Under the pieces are notes generated by a model that saw only the letters and a program-made list of their open reading frames with translations, was not told the origin of the DNA and searched no databases. This document shows positions 37,980 to 46,277 of a stretch of DNA of 64,000 nt, piece after piece. The first letter of the stretch is position 1; every line of letters begins with the position of its first letter. Position numbers and translations under genes: made by a program. Origin of the DNA: Dietzia psychralcaliphila. GTDB taxonomy: Bacteria > Actinomycetota > Actinomycetes > Mycobacteriales > Mycobacteriaceae. The stretch is taken from assembly GCF_003096095.1 (NCBI RefSeq), contig NZ_CP015453.1, forward strand, positions 1,426,001 through 1,490,000, given 5' to 3'.

Positions 37980-38657
37980 ATGACCGACCCCGGTACGCGC
38001 GTGCTCAGGCTGTCCGCCGGCCCGGACGTCACCGGTGAGTACGAGGAGAAGCGTTCGAGGTTCCTCGCAGTACTGAGGAGGTGCGACGACGAGGAGGGCG
38101 CCCGCGCGCTGGTCGCGGACCTCCGCCGTGCCCATCCGGCAGCGCGCCACCACTGCAGTGCCTTCCTCGTGGACGTCCCCGGTGCCAGCCGGATCGAGCG
38201 CAGCAACGACGACGGCGAACCCTCCGGCACCGCCGGGACCCCCATGTTGGAGGTGCTGCGTGGCAGTGGGCTGACGGGCGTGAGCGCGGTGGTCGTGAGG
38301 TGGTTCGGAGGCACGAAGTTGGGCACGGGCGGGCTCGTGCGGGCGTACGGTTCGGCGGTGTCGGCGGCCGTCGACGAGGCGTGGCGGGCGGGCCGGGTCG
38401 TAGAGGTGACGCGGACACCGGCGTGGCGCGCGGAGGTCGACCACACGCTGGCGGGAGGGCTCGAAGGGGCCGTTCGCGCCGCGGGGGCGCAGGTGCTCGG
38501 GGTGGACTACGGCCGGCGGGTGGCGTTGACCGTGGCCGGGGACATCGAGCAGCTGGGGCCGATCCTGGCCGCCCGGAGCTCTGGTGGTGTCGAATGGCGT
38601 GCGGCAGGGGTGGCGACCACCGAGAACGCGGCGCGGCGCCGAGATATGGAATCCTGA
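37980..38657 (+). CDS. YigZ/IMPACT-family protein
   Basis: 225 residues from ATG 37980. An N-terminal UPF0029/IMPACT domain (EKRSRFLAVLRRC, HPAARHHCSAFLV, DDGEPSGTAGTPMLEVL, VVVRWFGGTKLGTGGLVRAYG) is followed by a ferredoxin-like DUF1949 C-terminal domain. The family is widespread; the eukaryotic IMPACT relative regulates translation through GCN1/GCN2, but the bacterial role is unclear. Leaderless-type start. Confidence 0.9.
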   Translation: MTDPGTRVLRLSAGPDVTGEYEEKRSRFLAVLRRCDDEEGARALVADLRRAHPAARHHCSAFLVDVPGASRIERSNDDGEPSGTAGTPMLEVLRGSGLTGVSAVVVRWFGGTKLGTGGLVRAYGSAVSAAVDEAWRAGRVVEVTRTPAWRAEVDHTLAGGLEGAVRAAGAQVLGVDYGRRVALTVAGDIEQLGPILAARSSGGVEWRAAGVATTENAARRRDMES

Positions 38658-38661
38658 TGGT

Positions 38662-38898
38662 ATGAGCATGCAGCCCTACCAATCGAACTCGATCGAGGTC
38701 CAGAAGCAGCAGGTGCGCAAGGATGCGCGCACCACGGCGATCGCGCTGGGTGTGACCGTGGTGGCGCTGCCGATCGCGTTGTTCGCCAGTTCGTTCTTCA
38801 CCGTGGTGGCGATCCTCGCGGGAATCGTGGCGATCTACAAAGGCAATCAGGTGCGCCAGGCCATCTCGGGGAAGCCGAAGAACCGCGAGCTGCGCTGA
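38662..38898 (+). CDS. Small membrane protein, unknown function
   Basis: 78 residues from ATG 38662 (ATG 38668 is possible). A hydrophilic, Gln/Lys/Arg-rich N-terminus is followed by a hydrophobic span at about residues 25-55 (possibly two helices, ALGVTVVALPIALFASSFF and VVAILAGIVAIYKG) and a basic tail. It immediately follows the YigZ-family gene, so may be co-transcribed. Family not recognised. Confidence 0.65.
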   Translation: MSMQPYQSNSIEVQKQQVRKDARTTAIALGVTVVALPIALFASSFFTVVAILAGIVAIYKGNQVRQAISGKPKNRELR

Positions 38899-38954
38899 CA
38901 GACCCTGATCGCCCGGCCCGCGGAGTGGACGGCGCCGCGTCGGGGTGCCAACGA

Positions 38955-39629
38955 TCAGCCGTGGCGGCGAACCACGTCCGTGAGGTCCGCGCGATCCGCC
39001 CGGAACGTGTTGGCCGGATGTTCGGGGTCGGCGTAGCCGAACGCGATCCCGCACACGATCAGCCGGTCCTCGGGGATTCCCAGATGCTCGCGGACTCCGT
39101 CTGAGTAGAGCGCGAGCGCGGCCTGCGCGCAGGTGGACACGCCCAGCGAGGACGCCGCCGCCAGGAACGTCGCCACATAGCCACCGCAGTCGACCGCGCC
39201 GTAGGTGCCCAGGCCTGCGTCGGAGGTGATCACCGCGACGTGCGGGGCGCCGAAGAACCGGTAGTTCTCCAACATCTGGGTCAGTCGCGCATCCTTGTCG
39301 GAACGCTCGATGCCCAGCGCGGTGTAGAGGCCGTAACCGCTGGCCCGCCGCCGTTCGCCGTACACGCCCTCGTAGCGCTCGGGCGCCGGCAGATCGGAGC
39401 GCATGCCGTTGCCCAGCACGTACTCGGTGAGGTGCTTGCCGAACTCGGCGGTCGCCTGCCCGGTGACCAGGTCGACCTGCCAGGCCTGTGAGTTGCACCA
39501 GGACGCCGTGCGCTGGGCCATCTGCAGGATCCGGTCGATCGTCTCCTCGGGGACGGGCTCGGACGTGAACCCTCGGCAGCTGTAGCGGTCGTCGAGGATC
39601 TGCTCGAGCGTGGTGGCGGCGTCGGTCAT
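38955..39629 (-). CDS. Nitroreductase-family flavoprotein
   Basis: 224 residues from ATG 39629, chosen over 39674 because GGAGG precedes it. FMN-dependent oxidoreductase fold: ILDDRYSCRGF at the start (typical nitroreductase R-x-S-x-R phosphate-binding site), NSQAWQVDLV, then the Gly-rich YGAVDCGGYVATFLAAASSLGVSTC and IPEDRLIVCGIAFGYAD. It reduces an unidentified nitro, quinone or flavin substrate with NAD(P)H. Confidence 0.88.
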   Translation of the reverse strand: MTDAATTLEQILDDRYSCRGFTSEPVPEETIDRILQMAQRTASWCNSQAWQVDLVTGQATAEFGKHLTEYVLGNGMRSDLPAPERYEGVYGERRRASGYGLYTALGIERSDKDARLTQMLENYRFFGAPHVAVITSDAGLGTYGAVDCGGYVATFLAAASSLGVSTCAQAALALYSDGVREHLGIPEDRLIVCGIAFGYADPEHPANTFRADRADLTDVVRRHG

Positions 39630-39690
39630 GGGCCCTCCAGGGGATCGTCCGAAATTGTGATGCCAGTCTCGCACGGGGCCTGTTTCGGGC

Positions 39691-39730
39691 GCCCGCCAGC
39701 GCCCGCCAGCGCCCGCCAGTGCCCGCCAAG
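39691..39730 (+). repeat. 4 x 10-bp tandem repeat
   Basis: Four consecutive units GCCCGCCAGC / GCCCGCCAGT / GCCCGCCAAG, 32 bp before the left palindrome. Confidence 0.85.
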
Positions 39731-39761
39731 ACTGGCCGACTCTGGTCCTCAGTCACTGCAA

Positions 39762-39825
39762 CTGACCTATCGGAGTCCGACTGACCTACGGGATCCCAGC
39801 GGTCAGTCGTATTCCGGTGGGTCAG
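39762..39825. repeat. 64-bp near-perfect palindrome, left copy
   Basis: A palindrome centred on GGGATCCC (39790-39797) whose arms pair at 25 of 32 positions (3 more are G-T). It begins CTGACCTATCGGA, carries an inner CTGACC / GGTCAG pair, and ends GGTGGGTCAG. It shares 51 of 64 bases with the copy at 40904-40967 and lies 116 bp before the start of the gene between them. Confidence 0.9.
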
Positions 39826-39941
39826 CTCCCCGTGGGACCAGGCCGCTGCACGCATTCCACAGGGCTCGGTGTCTCCACAGATGCATCCGAAACGTGGGTT
39901 CAGCACCGGGCCCCGCATTCCGCGATCGCGATGATCTGACT

Positions 39942-40871
39942 GTGACCGACATCAATGGCCTGCGCTCCCGTCTCCTCACCACACAACAACTTCTCGGCCG
40001 GGGCCTGAGCAGTCAGGCGCTCAGCCGTTCCGTGGAGGCACGCGAGTTGATCCGTATCAGGCCCGGGTTCTACGTCGAGGGCGACGCGCGTGAGCTCCCC
40101 CGCGACGCGCGTCACCTGCTGTCGGTTCTGGCCGCGGACACGGCACTCGGTTGTCCGGTCTTCTCCCACTCGTCCGCGGCCGTCATCCTCGGACTCCCGT
40201 CGTGGGGGCTTGCGCTACGCCGGGTCGTCGTCTCGGAAGACGGCGCTAAGGGCCGGACCCGCACGACCAATCTGACCGCGCACCGCACCCTGCGGCTCCG
40301 ACGGGATGACGTCATCAGTGTCGATGGGCTTCGAGTCACGAAGCCGGCACTGACGGTGGTGGACCTCGCGACTTCGGCTAGGCGAGACGCGGCCGTTGCG
40401 GTGGCGGACGCCGCAGTCAACGGCGGGCTGGTCTCCGTGCCGGCTCTGGAGTGCGCCCTGGAGCAGGCGGTGGGCAGGATGGGGATCAAGAAGGCCCGGG
40501 CCGCGATGGTGATGGTCGACGGCCGGAGCGAGAGCGTTGCGGAGACCCTGAGCCGACTGTCGTTCAGCGATTACGGCCTGCCCACCCCGGAGACGCAGGC
40601 GAACATCTTCGATACCCATGGCAACCGAATCGCCAGAGTGGACTTCTTCTGGCGTGAATACGGGGTGATCGGCGAATGCGACGGCTTCGGCAAGTACTTC
40701 GACGGGGCGGATTCTGCCGAAACCAGGCGCCGGCTCGCCCGCGAGAAGGACCGGGACGCTGAACTGATGGCTCTCGGCTACCGGGTCGTCCACTGGAGAT
40801 GGGCTGATCTGGAACAGCCTTGGCTGCTGGCCGAGCGGATCAGGCGTGTGCTCTTTCCGGTTGCAGCGTGA
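39942..40871 (+). CDS. AbiEi-type N-terminal domain fused to a DUF559/Vsr-like nuclease domain
   Basis: 309 residues from GTG 39942. Residues ~1-150 resemble the AbiEi antitoxin-type winged-helix plus adjoining domain (LLTTQQLLGRGLSSQALSR, LIRIRPGFYVEGD, ISVDGLRVTKPALTVVDLA). The C-terminal ~90 residues resemble DUF559/very-short-patch endonuclease folds: RVDFFWREYGVIGECDGFGKY gives the acidic D...E-x-D residues, and REKDRDAELMALGYRVVHWRWADL the trailing strand. No AbiEii-like toxin gene is adjacent. Two 64-bp palindromes flank the gene. Function is inferred only; the protein could act on DNA, perhaps on the palindromes. Confidence 0.7.
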   Translation: MTDINGLRSRLLTTQQLLGRGLSSQALSRSVEARELIRIRPGFYVEGDARELPRDARHLLSVLAADTALGCPVFSHSSAAVILGLPSWGLALRRVVVSEDGAKGRTRTTNLTAHRTLRLRRDDVISVDGLRVTKPALTVVDLATSARRDAAVAVADAAVNGGLVSVPALECALEQAVGRMGIKKARAAMVMVDGRSESVAETLSRLSFSDYGLPTPETQANIFDTHGNRIARVDFFWREYGVIGECDGFGKYFDGADSAETRRRLAREKDRDAELMALGYRVVHWRWADLEQPWLLAERIRRVLFPVAA

Positions 40872-40903
40872 ACTTCCGGTTGGAGCTTGAACGGCCCCGA
40901 CGG

Positions 40904-40967
40904 CAGACCTATCGGATTTCGCCTGACCTGTGGGATCCCGTAGGTCAGTCGCAATCCGATAGGTGAG
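40904..40967. repeat. 64-bp near-perfect palindrome, right copy
   Basis: The same 64-bp element, centred on GGGATCCC (40932-40939), with 26 of 32 arm positions paired, including perfect CTGACCT/AGGTCAG and CCTATCGG/CCGATAGG blocks. It starts 32 bp after the stop of the AbiEi/DUF559 gene. The two terminal base pairs differ from the left copy (CAGACC and GGTGAG). Confidence 0.9.
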
Positions 40968-41026
40968 GTTGCGGGATTGCTGGTGCTCGGCGGGGCAGGG
41001 CGGAATGGAGCCTGCCGTGCCACGGT

Positions 41027-41032
41027 TATCCT
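41027..41032 (+). promoter_or_regulatory. -10 box of a leaderless promoter for the S4 gene
   Basis: TATCCT, 6 nt before the ATG at 41039. Confidence 0.45.
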
Positions 41033-41038
41033 CACCGT

Positions 41039-41404
41039 ATGGCAGTGCGGGTGGACGCGTGGACGTGGTCGGTGCGGCTGTTCCCGTCGCGGACCAAGGC
41101 GGCGGCCGCCTGCCGTGGCGGTCACGTCAAAGTCAATGGGGACGCCGTGCAACCGTCGAAGAGCGTCGTGCCCGGGGATCGCGTCCAGGTGACCGGTGCG
41201 CTCGGCCGGATCCGCATCCTCGAGGTCGTACGGACGGTCAACAAGCGGGTGGGTGCTCCCGTTGCCGCGACCTGCTACATCGATCACTCGCCACCGCCTC
41301 CGCCCAAGGAGGTGGTGGCCTCACAACCGCGGCGTGACAGGGGCGCGGGGCGGCCCACCAAGCGCGAGCGGCGGGAGACCGACCGGCTGCAGGGCCGCGG
41401 GTAG
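41039..41404 (+). CDS. S4-domain RNA-binding protein, Hsp15-like
   Basis: A 121-residue protein with an S4 fold at residues ~1-70 (VRVDAWTWSVRLFPSRTKAAAA, HVKVNGDAVQPSKSVVPGDRVQV), close to the Hsp15/RqcH-partner family that binds ribosomal RNA or stalled 50S subunits. The C-terminus is Arg-rich (RGAGRPTKRERRETDRLQGRG). Its last residues and TAG stop are made by the first unit of a 27-bp repeat that continues past the stop. Confidence 0.85.
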   Translation: MAVRVDAWTWSVRLFPSRTKAAAACRGGHVKVNGDAVQPSKSVVPGDRVQVTGALGRIRILEVVRTVNKRVGAPVAATCYIDHSPPPPPKEVVASQPRRDRGAGRPTKRERRETDRLQGRG

Positions 41405-41480
41405 ACCGATCGGCTGCAGGGCCGCGAGGCTGCAGGGCCGCGGGTAGACCGACCGGCTGCAGGGCCGCGGGTAGACCGAC
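41377..41480 (+). repeat. 27-bp imperfect tandem repeat across the S4 gene stop
   Basis: Units of about 27 bp beginning GACCGACCGGCTGCAG and ending GCCGCGGGTA recur from 41377 to ~41480, one copy having an extra GGCTGCAGGGCCGCG. The first unit encodes the protein end and stop; the others are non-coding. Confidence 0.85.
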
Positions 41481-41521
41481 AGGTCACAGGGTCACCGGCG
41501 AGGCCGAACGCGTGCGAACCC

Positions 41522-44074
41522 TCAGTCGGCCTCGCGCACGATCAGCACGACCGGCGACCCGCTGAGCAGGTCGCCCACGTCCACGCGTCCGGAGATCGAC
41601 CGGCCGTCCGGGCGGACAGCCCATTCACCGTCCGGGAGCTGGACCGACGTACCGGCGACGTCTGCGGCGCCGACGACCGCGGTGCGCCGCCGGGCGATCA
41701 TGCCGACCGCAGGCCGGCCGGCGACGGAGCGGGTGAACGCCACCACGTCGGCGGCAGCGGGGCCCCGCACCGGAAGCGGGACGTGGGCACCGCCCGCCAT
41801 GGCAGCCGGGTGCTCACGCCGGATCCGCAGCGCCTCGCGGACCAGCGTGAACTTGGGGTGCCCGCTGCGGGCGACCGCTCCGGAGCGCAGGGGCGCGTAG
41901 TCCACGAACCGGCGGTTGTCCGGGTCGACCAGCGAGTCCTCCCACACCTCCGTGCCCTGGTATACGTCGGGCACCCCGGGGGACATCAGTTGGGTCGCCT
42001 TGGCGATCAGCGAGTTGTCGCGACCGGCCGGGGCGATCCGCCGGGCGAACGGGGCCAGCAGCGCGCCACCCGAGTCGAGCAGTGTGTCGATCCACTTGTG
42101 GGCCGAGGATTCGAAGTCCCCGTCCTGATCGGTCCACGTGGTGTGCACGGCCGCTTCACGCAGTGCCTTCTCGGCGTAGTCGTGTAGTCGGGACCGCAGA
42201 ACGTCGGAGGGCTCGCCCGACTCCGGCCATACGCCCACGATCACCTGGAGCAGGAAGTAACCGGCGTCCTCGGCGGGCGGCGGAAACCTCCGGAACACCT
42301 CGGCGACGAGATCCGCCCACTCTCCGGGCAGCTGCGAGAGCACCGAGATCCGGGCACGCACGTCCTCGCCCCGCTTGGTGTCGTGGGTGCTCAGCGTCGT
42401 CATCGCCAACGGAGTGGCGCGGGCGCGCTCGGCCATCGCCAGGTGGAAGGCCTCCACCGGCAGGCCCATACGGCCCGGCGAGCCGCCGACCTCGTTCAGC
42501 GAGACCAGCCGACCGAGCCGGTAGAACAGGCGGTCTTCCTCGGCCTTGGCGGTGGCCGCGCCGGTGACCTGTGCCAATCGGATCGAGGCCTCGCCGCCGA
42601 GAGCCAACGCCCCCGCCACGAGCCGGAGTGCAGACTCCAGTTTGGGCTCTTGGCGCTGCAGGTCCTCCATGATCGACGGGAGGGTGCCCCGCAGGACGGG
42701 GTAGTCGGCGCGGTAGACGGGCGTCTTCGCGATCACCGAGACCAGGGCCTCACGGAGCATGGCGTCCGCGTCGTCGTCGCCACCGTCGATCCCACCACCG
42801 GCCACACCGTCCGGACCGACACTCGACACTCCGATCGGGTCCTGACCCGCGGCGTCGCTCGACTCCCGCCCACCGGCGGCATCCCGCCGGACCGCTCGAG
42901 CCAGCCGCGTCAGCTCGGGGGACAGGTCCTCGATCACGATCTGCCGCTTGAGCAGCGCGGACTGCTCGTGGACCTGCTCCTCGTCACCGGGGCCGCCGGA
43001 GTACCGCGTGGCCAGCTCGGTCAACCGAGCCTGCCCGCTGTGGTCCACCAGCATCTGGTCGATCAGACGGAGGGCGTCGTAGCCGGTGGTCCCGTCGACG
43101 GGCATGGCGGGCTCGAGTACCTCGGCGGGGGCGAGGATCTTCTCGACCAGCAGCCATCGGTCGTCGCCGGCCAGCTCGCGGAGCCGACGGGCGTAGCCCA
43201 CCGGGTCGGCGAGGCCGTCGGGGTGGTCGACCCGGATGCCGTCGACCAGGTCCTCCTCGCACCAGCGGCGTACCTCGGAGTGGGTGGCGTCGAAGACCGC
43301 GGGGTCCTCCTGCCGGAGGCCGGCGAGCCCGGTGACGGTGAAGAACCGCCGGTAGCCCAGGAGTGGCTCGCGCCAGTGGACCAGCCGGTAGTGCTGCCGG
43401 TCGTGAACCTGCTGCGCGCTGCCCTCCCCGGTGCCGGGAGCCACCGGGAAGCGGTGGTCGTAGAAGTGGAGCTCGGCCTCAACTGAACCGGCCTCGCCGG
43501 AGCCGGAGCCGGACTCGGTGCCGGAGCCGGACTCGGTCCCGGGGCCGGTGGGGGTGACGACGACGAGCTGCTCGATGTCCTCCGGTGATCCCAGCACCGG
43601 GATCGCGATCCGGCCGTCCGCCCCGTTGGCGGGTTCGGTGTCGAAGTCGAAGAACGAGAAGTACGGCGAATCGGGGCCCCGCCGCAGCGCGTCCCACCAC
43701 CACCGGTTCGCGACCGGCTGGTCGACACCCAGGTGGTTGGGCACGATGTCCACCACGACGCCCAGCCCGTGGGCCCGGCACGCCTGCCGCAGGGACCGTA
43801 GCGCGTCGATGCCACCGAGTTCCGCGGCCACTGTGGTCGGGTCCACCACGTCGTACCCGTGGGTCGATCCGGGGGTCGCGGTCATCAGGGGCGACAGGTA
43901 CACCGAGCCCACGCCGAGGTCGGCGAGGTAGGGGACCAGCTCCTCGACGTCGGCCAGGACGAACCCGCGGCCGTCAGGGTCGGAGGCGGGCGTCCGCAGC
44001 TGCACGCGGTAGGTGCTCGCCAGTGCCGCGCCCCGTCGCAGCGGCCCGGTCGTGGGCTGGTCCGCGGCGGCCAC
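41522..44074 (-). CDS. treY: Malto-oligosyltrehalose synthase
   Basis: An 850-residue GH13 enzyme converting the reducing-end glucose of maltodextrin to trehalose linkage, the first step of the TreY-TreZ route. Typical features: YRVQLRTPASDPDGRGF at the N-terminus, VVDIVPNHLGVDQPVANRWWWD, nucleophile Asp in GIRVDHPDGLADP and Glu in WLLVEKILAP. A Gly/Ser-rich insertion (~residues 185-200, SGSGTESGSGSGEAGS) is unusual. It starts 2 nt after the treX stop, so it is clearly co-transcribed with it. Confidence 0.95.
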   Translation of the reverse strand: MAAADQPTTGPLRRGAALASTYRVQLRTPASDPDGRGFVLADVEELVPYLADLGVGSVYLSPLMTATPGSTHGYDVVDPTTVAAELGGIDALRSLRQACRAHGLGVVVDIVPNHLGVDQPVANRWWWDALRRGPDSPYFSFFDFDTEPANGADGRIAIPVLGSPEDIEQLVVVTPTGPGTESGSGTESGSGSGEAGSVEAELHFYDHRFPVAPGTGEGSAQQVHDRQHYRLVHWREPLLGYRRFFTVTGLAGLRQEDPAVFDATHSEVRRWCEEDLVDGIRVDHPDGLADPVGYARRLRELAGDDRWLLVEKILAPAEVLEPAMPVDGTTGYDALRLIDQMLVDHSGQARLTELATRYSGGPGDEEQVHEQSALLKRQIVIEDLSPELTRLARAVRRDAAGGRESSDAAGQDPIGVSSVGPDGVAGGGIDGGDDDADAMLREALVSVIAKTPVYRADYPVLRGTLPSIMEDLQRQEPKLESALRLVAGALALGGEASIRLAQVTGAATAKAEEDRLFYRLGRLVSLNEVGGSPGRMGLPVEAFHLAMAERARATPLAMTTLSTHDTKRGEDVRARISVLSQLPGEWADLVAEVFRRFPPPAEDAGYFLLQVIVGVWPESGEPSDVLRSRLHDYAEKALREAAVHTTWTDQDGDFESSAHKWIDTLLDSGGALLAPFARRIAPAGRDNSLIAKATQLMSPGVPDVYQGTEVWEDSLVDPDNRRFVDYAPLRSGAVARSGHPKFTLVREALRIRREHPAAMAGGAHVPLPVRGPAAADVVAFTRSVAGRPAVGMIARRRTAVVGAADVAGTSVQLPDGEWAVRPDGRSISGRVDVGDLLSGSPVVLIVREAD

Positions 44075-44076
44075 GA

Positions 44077-46230
44077 TCAGGTGACCTTGCGCAGGACGAT
44101 CGTGCCGCGATCGGCCACGGTGATCGTGTCGTCCGAACCCAGCTCACCGGCGCGTTCCTCGAGGTGGTCGGCGGTGTCCAGGACGACCTCCCAGCTCTCG
44201 GCGTACTCGGAACCCAGCAGCGAGAACTCGATGGGCTCGTGGTGGGCGTTGAACAGCATGAGGAACGAGTCGTCGATGATCCGCTGGCCGCGCGCGTCGG
44301 GCTCGTGGATGCCCTCGCCGTTGAGGTAGACGGCCAGGGACTTGCCGAAGCCGGAATCCCAGTCCTTGCGGGTCATCTCCGAACCGTCGGGGCTGAACCA
44401 GGCGATGTCCTGGGGGTCTTCGTCGTCGCGGAGCACCGTGCCGAAGAACCTGCGCCGGCGGAACACCGGGTGGTCCTTGCGCAAGCGGACGAGTCTGCGG
44501 GTGAACGCGAGGAGATCCTCCTTCTCCTCGTCCAGTTCCCAGCTCATCCATGCGAGCTCGTTGTCCTGGCAGTAGACGTTGTTGTTGCCGCTCTGCGTGC
44601 GGGCGACCTCGTCACCGTGGGCGATCATCGGCGTCCCCTGCGACAGGATCAGGGTGGTGAGCATGTTGCGGCGCTGCCGGTGGCGCAGGTCCAGCACGGC
44701 CGGGTCGTCGGTGGGGCCCTCGACGCCGCAGTTCCAGGAGCGGTTGTGGCTCTCGCCGTCGTTGCCGTCCTCGCCGTTGGCCTCGTTGCGCTTCTCGTTG
44801 TAGCTGACCAGGTCGTTGAGGGTGAAGCCGTCGTGGGCGGTGACGAAGTTGATGGACGCGGTGGGGCGTCGGCCGGTGTTCTCGTACAGGTCCGAGGAGC
44901 CGGTCAGGCGCGAGGCGAACTCGCCCAGGGTGGCGGGCTCCCCGCGCCAGAAGTCGCGGACGGTGTCGCGGAACTGCCCGTTCCACTCGGTCCACAGTGG
45001 CGGGAAGTTGCCCACCTGGTAGCCGCCCTCGCCCACGTCCCACGGCTCCGCGATGAGTTTGACCTGGCTGACCACCGGGTCCTGCTGGACCAGGTCGAAG
45101 AACGAGGACAGCCTGTCGACGTCGTGCAGTCCCCGGGCCAGGGCGGAGGCGAGGTCGAACCGGAAGCCGTCGACGTGCATGTCGAGGACCCAGTACCGCA
45201 GCGAGTCCATGATGAGTTGCAGGGAGTGCGGGTGCCGGACGTTGAGCGTGTTCCCGGTGCCCGTGTAGTCCATGTAGTGCTGCTCGTCGCCCTCGACCAG
45301 TCGGTAGTAGGCCTGATTGTCGATCCCGCGGAAGCCGATCGTCGGCCCCATGTGGTTGCCCTCGGCGGTGTGGTTGTAGACCACGTCCAGGATCACCTCG
45401 ATGCCGGCGTCGTGGAACGCCTTGACCATGGCCTTGAACTCGCTCACCGCGTCGCCCGGCTTTTCGGCGAAGGCGTACTCGTTGTGCGGGGCCAGGAACC
45501 CGAAGCTGTTGTAGCCCCAGTAGTTGCGCAGACCCATGTCCACCAGGCGCTGGTCCTGCATGAACTGGTGGACCGGCATCAACTCGATCGCCGTGACGCC
45601 GAGGTCGGTCAGGTAGTCGATGATCGCCGGGTGGGTCATGCCGGCGTAGGTGCCGCGCATCTCGGCGGGGATGTCCGGGTGCGTGGCGGTCATGCCCTTG
45701 ACGTGGGCCTCGTAGATCACCGTGTTGTGGTACTCGTGTCCGGGCGAACGGTCGTTTCCCCAGTCGAAGTACGGGTTGATCACGACGGTGACCATGGTGT
45801 GGCCGAGCGAGTCCTCGGTGTTGCGGCTGTCCGGATCGTCGAGGTCGTAGCTGTGCAGGCTCGGGTGTCCGTCGAACTCGCCGTCGAACGCCTTCCCGTA
45901 CGGGTCGAGCAGCAACTTCGAGGGGTCGCAGCGCAGACCGTGTTCGGGCTCGTACGGTCCGTGCACGCGGAAGCCGTATCGCTGTCCGGGTGTCACGCCG
46001 AACAGGTAGCAGTGCCAGATGTTGCCGTCGACCTCGGTGAGCTCGACGCGCGTCTCCGCGCCCTCCCGATCGATCAGGCAGAGCTCGACGCGCTCGGCGA
46101 CCTCGGAGAACAGGGAGAAGTTGGTACCGGTCCCGTCGTAGGTGGCACCGAGGGGGAAGGCGGTACCAGGCCAGGCGCGGATGAGCTCTGGGGCGGACTG
46201 CTGCGCGTCGTCGTTGGTCACAAGGCCCAA
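44077..46230 (-). CDS. treX: Glycogen debranching enzyme
   Basis: A 717-residue GlgX/TreX isoamylase-type GH13 enzyme that debranches glycogen to feed TreY. An N-terminal CBM48 domain (FPLGATYDGTGTNFSLFSEVAERVELCL region) and catalytic motifs VVYNHTAEGNHMGPT, the nucleophile Asp in VDGFRFDLASALAR, the acid Glu in LIAEPWDVGEGG, and TAHDGFTLNDLV are present. It precedes treY by 2 nt and follows the acyltransferase gene by 47 bp on the same strand. Confidence 0.95.
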   Translation of the reverse strand: MGLVTNDDAQQSAPELIRAWPGTAFPLGATYDGTGTNFSLFSEVAERVELCLIDREGAETRVELTEVDGNIWHCYLFGVTPGQRYGFRVHGPYEPEHGLRCDPSKLLLDPYGKAFDGEFDGHPSLHSYDLDDPDSRNTEDSLGHTMVTVVINPYFDWGNDRSPGHEYHNTVIYEAHVKGMTATHPDIPAEMRGTYAGMTHPAIIDYLTDLGVTAIELMPVHQFMQDQRLVDMGLRNYWGYNSFGFLAPHNEYAFAEKPGDAVSEFKAMVKAFHDAGIEVILDVVYNHTAEGNHMGPTIGFRGIDNQAYYRLVEGDEQHYMDYTGTGNTLNVRHPHSLQLIMDSLRYWVLDMHVDGFRFDLASALARGLHDVDRLSSFFDLVQQDPVVSQVKLIAEPWDVGEGGYQVGNFPPLWTEWNGQFRDTVRDFWRGEPATLGEFASRLTGSSDLYENTGRRPTASINFVTAHDGFTLNDLVSYNEKRNEANGEDGNDGESHNRSWNCGVEGPTDDPAVLDLRHRQRRNMLTTLILSQGTPMIAHGDEVARTQSGNNNVYCQDNELAWMSWELDEEKEDLLAFTRRLVRLRKDHPVFRRRRFFGTVLRDDEDPQDIAWFSPDGSEMTRKDWDSGFGKSLAVYLNGEGIHEPDARGQRIIDDSFLMLFNAHHEPIEFSLLGSEYAESWEVVLDTADHLEERAGELGSDDTITVADRGTIVLRKVT

Positions 46231-46277
46231 CAGTAGTGCTTATCGGGGCGAGCGACGGTGTGCCGGGCCCCCGGCGG

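Larger units (their letters stand above)
39630..39941. other. Intergenic region with short repeats and a palindrome
   Basis: The 312-bp region upstream of the AbiEi-like gene contains the 4 x 10-bp repeat (39691-39730) and the left 64-bp palindrome (39762-39825). The remainder shows nothing I can name. Confidence 0.6.

Noticed and set aside
39942-40871. Complete AbiE type IV toxin-antitoxin system
   Set aside because: No AbiEii nucleotidyltransferase gene on either side; the C-terminal domain looks nuclease-like instead.
41377-41480. CRISPR-like array
   Set aside because: Units are adjacent, without unique spacers, and only about three copies.
43585-46236. Plus-strand open frame of 883 codons opposite treX and treY
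   Set aside because: Antisense to two certain GH13 genes; low-complexity translation.
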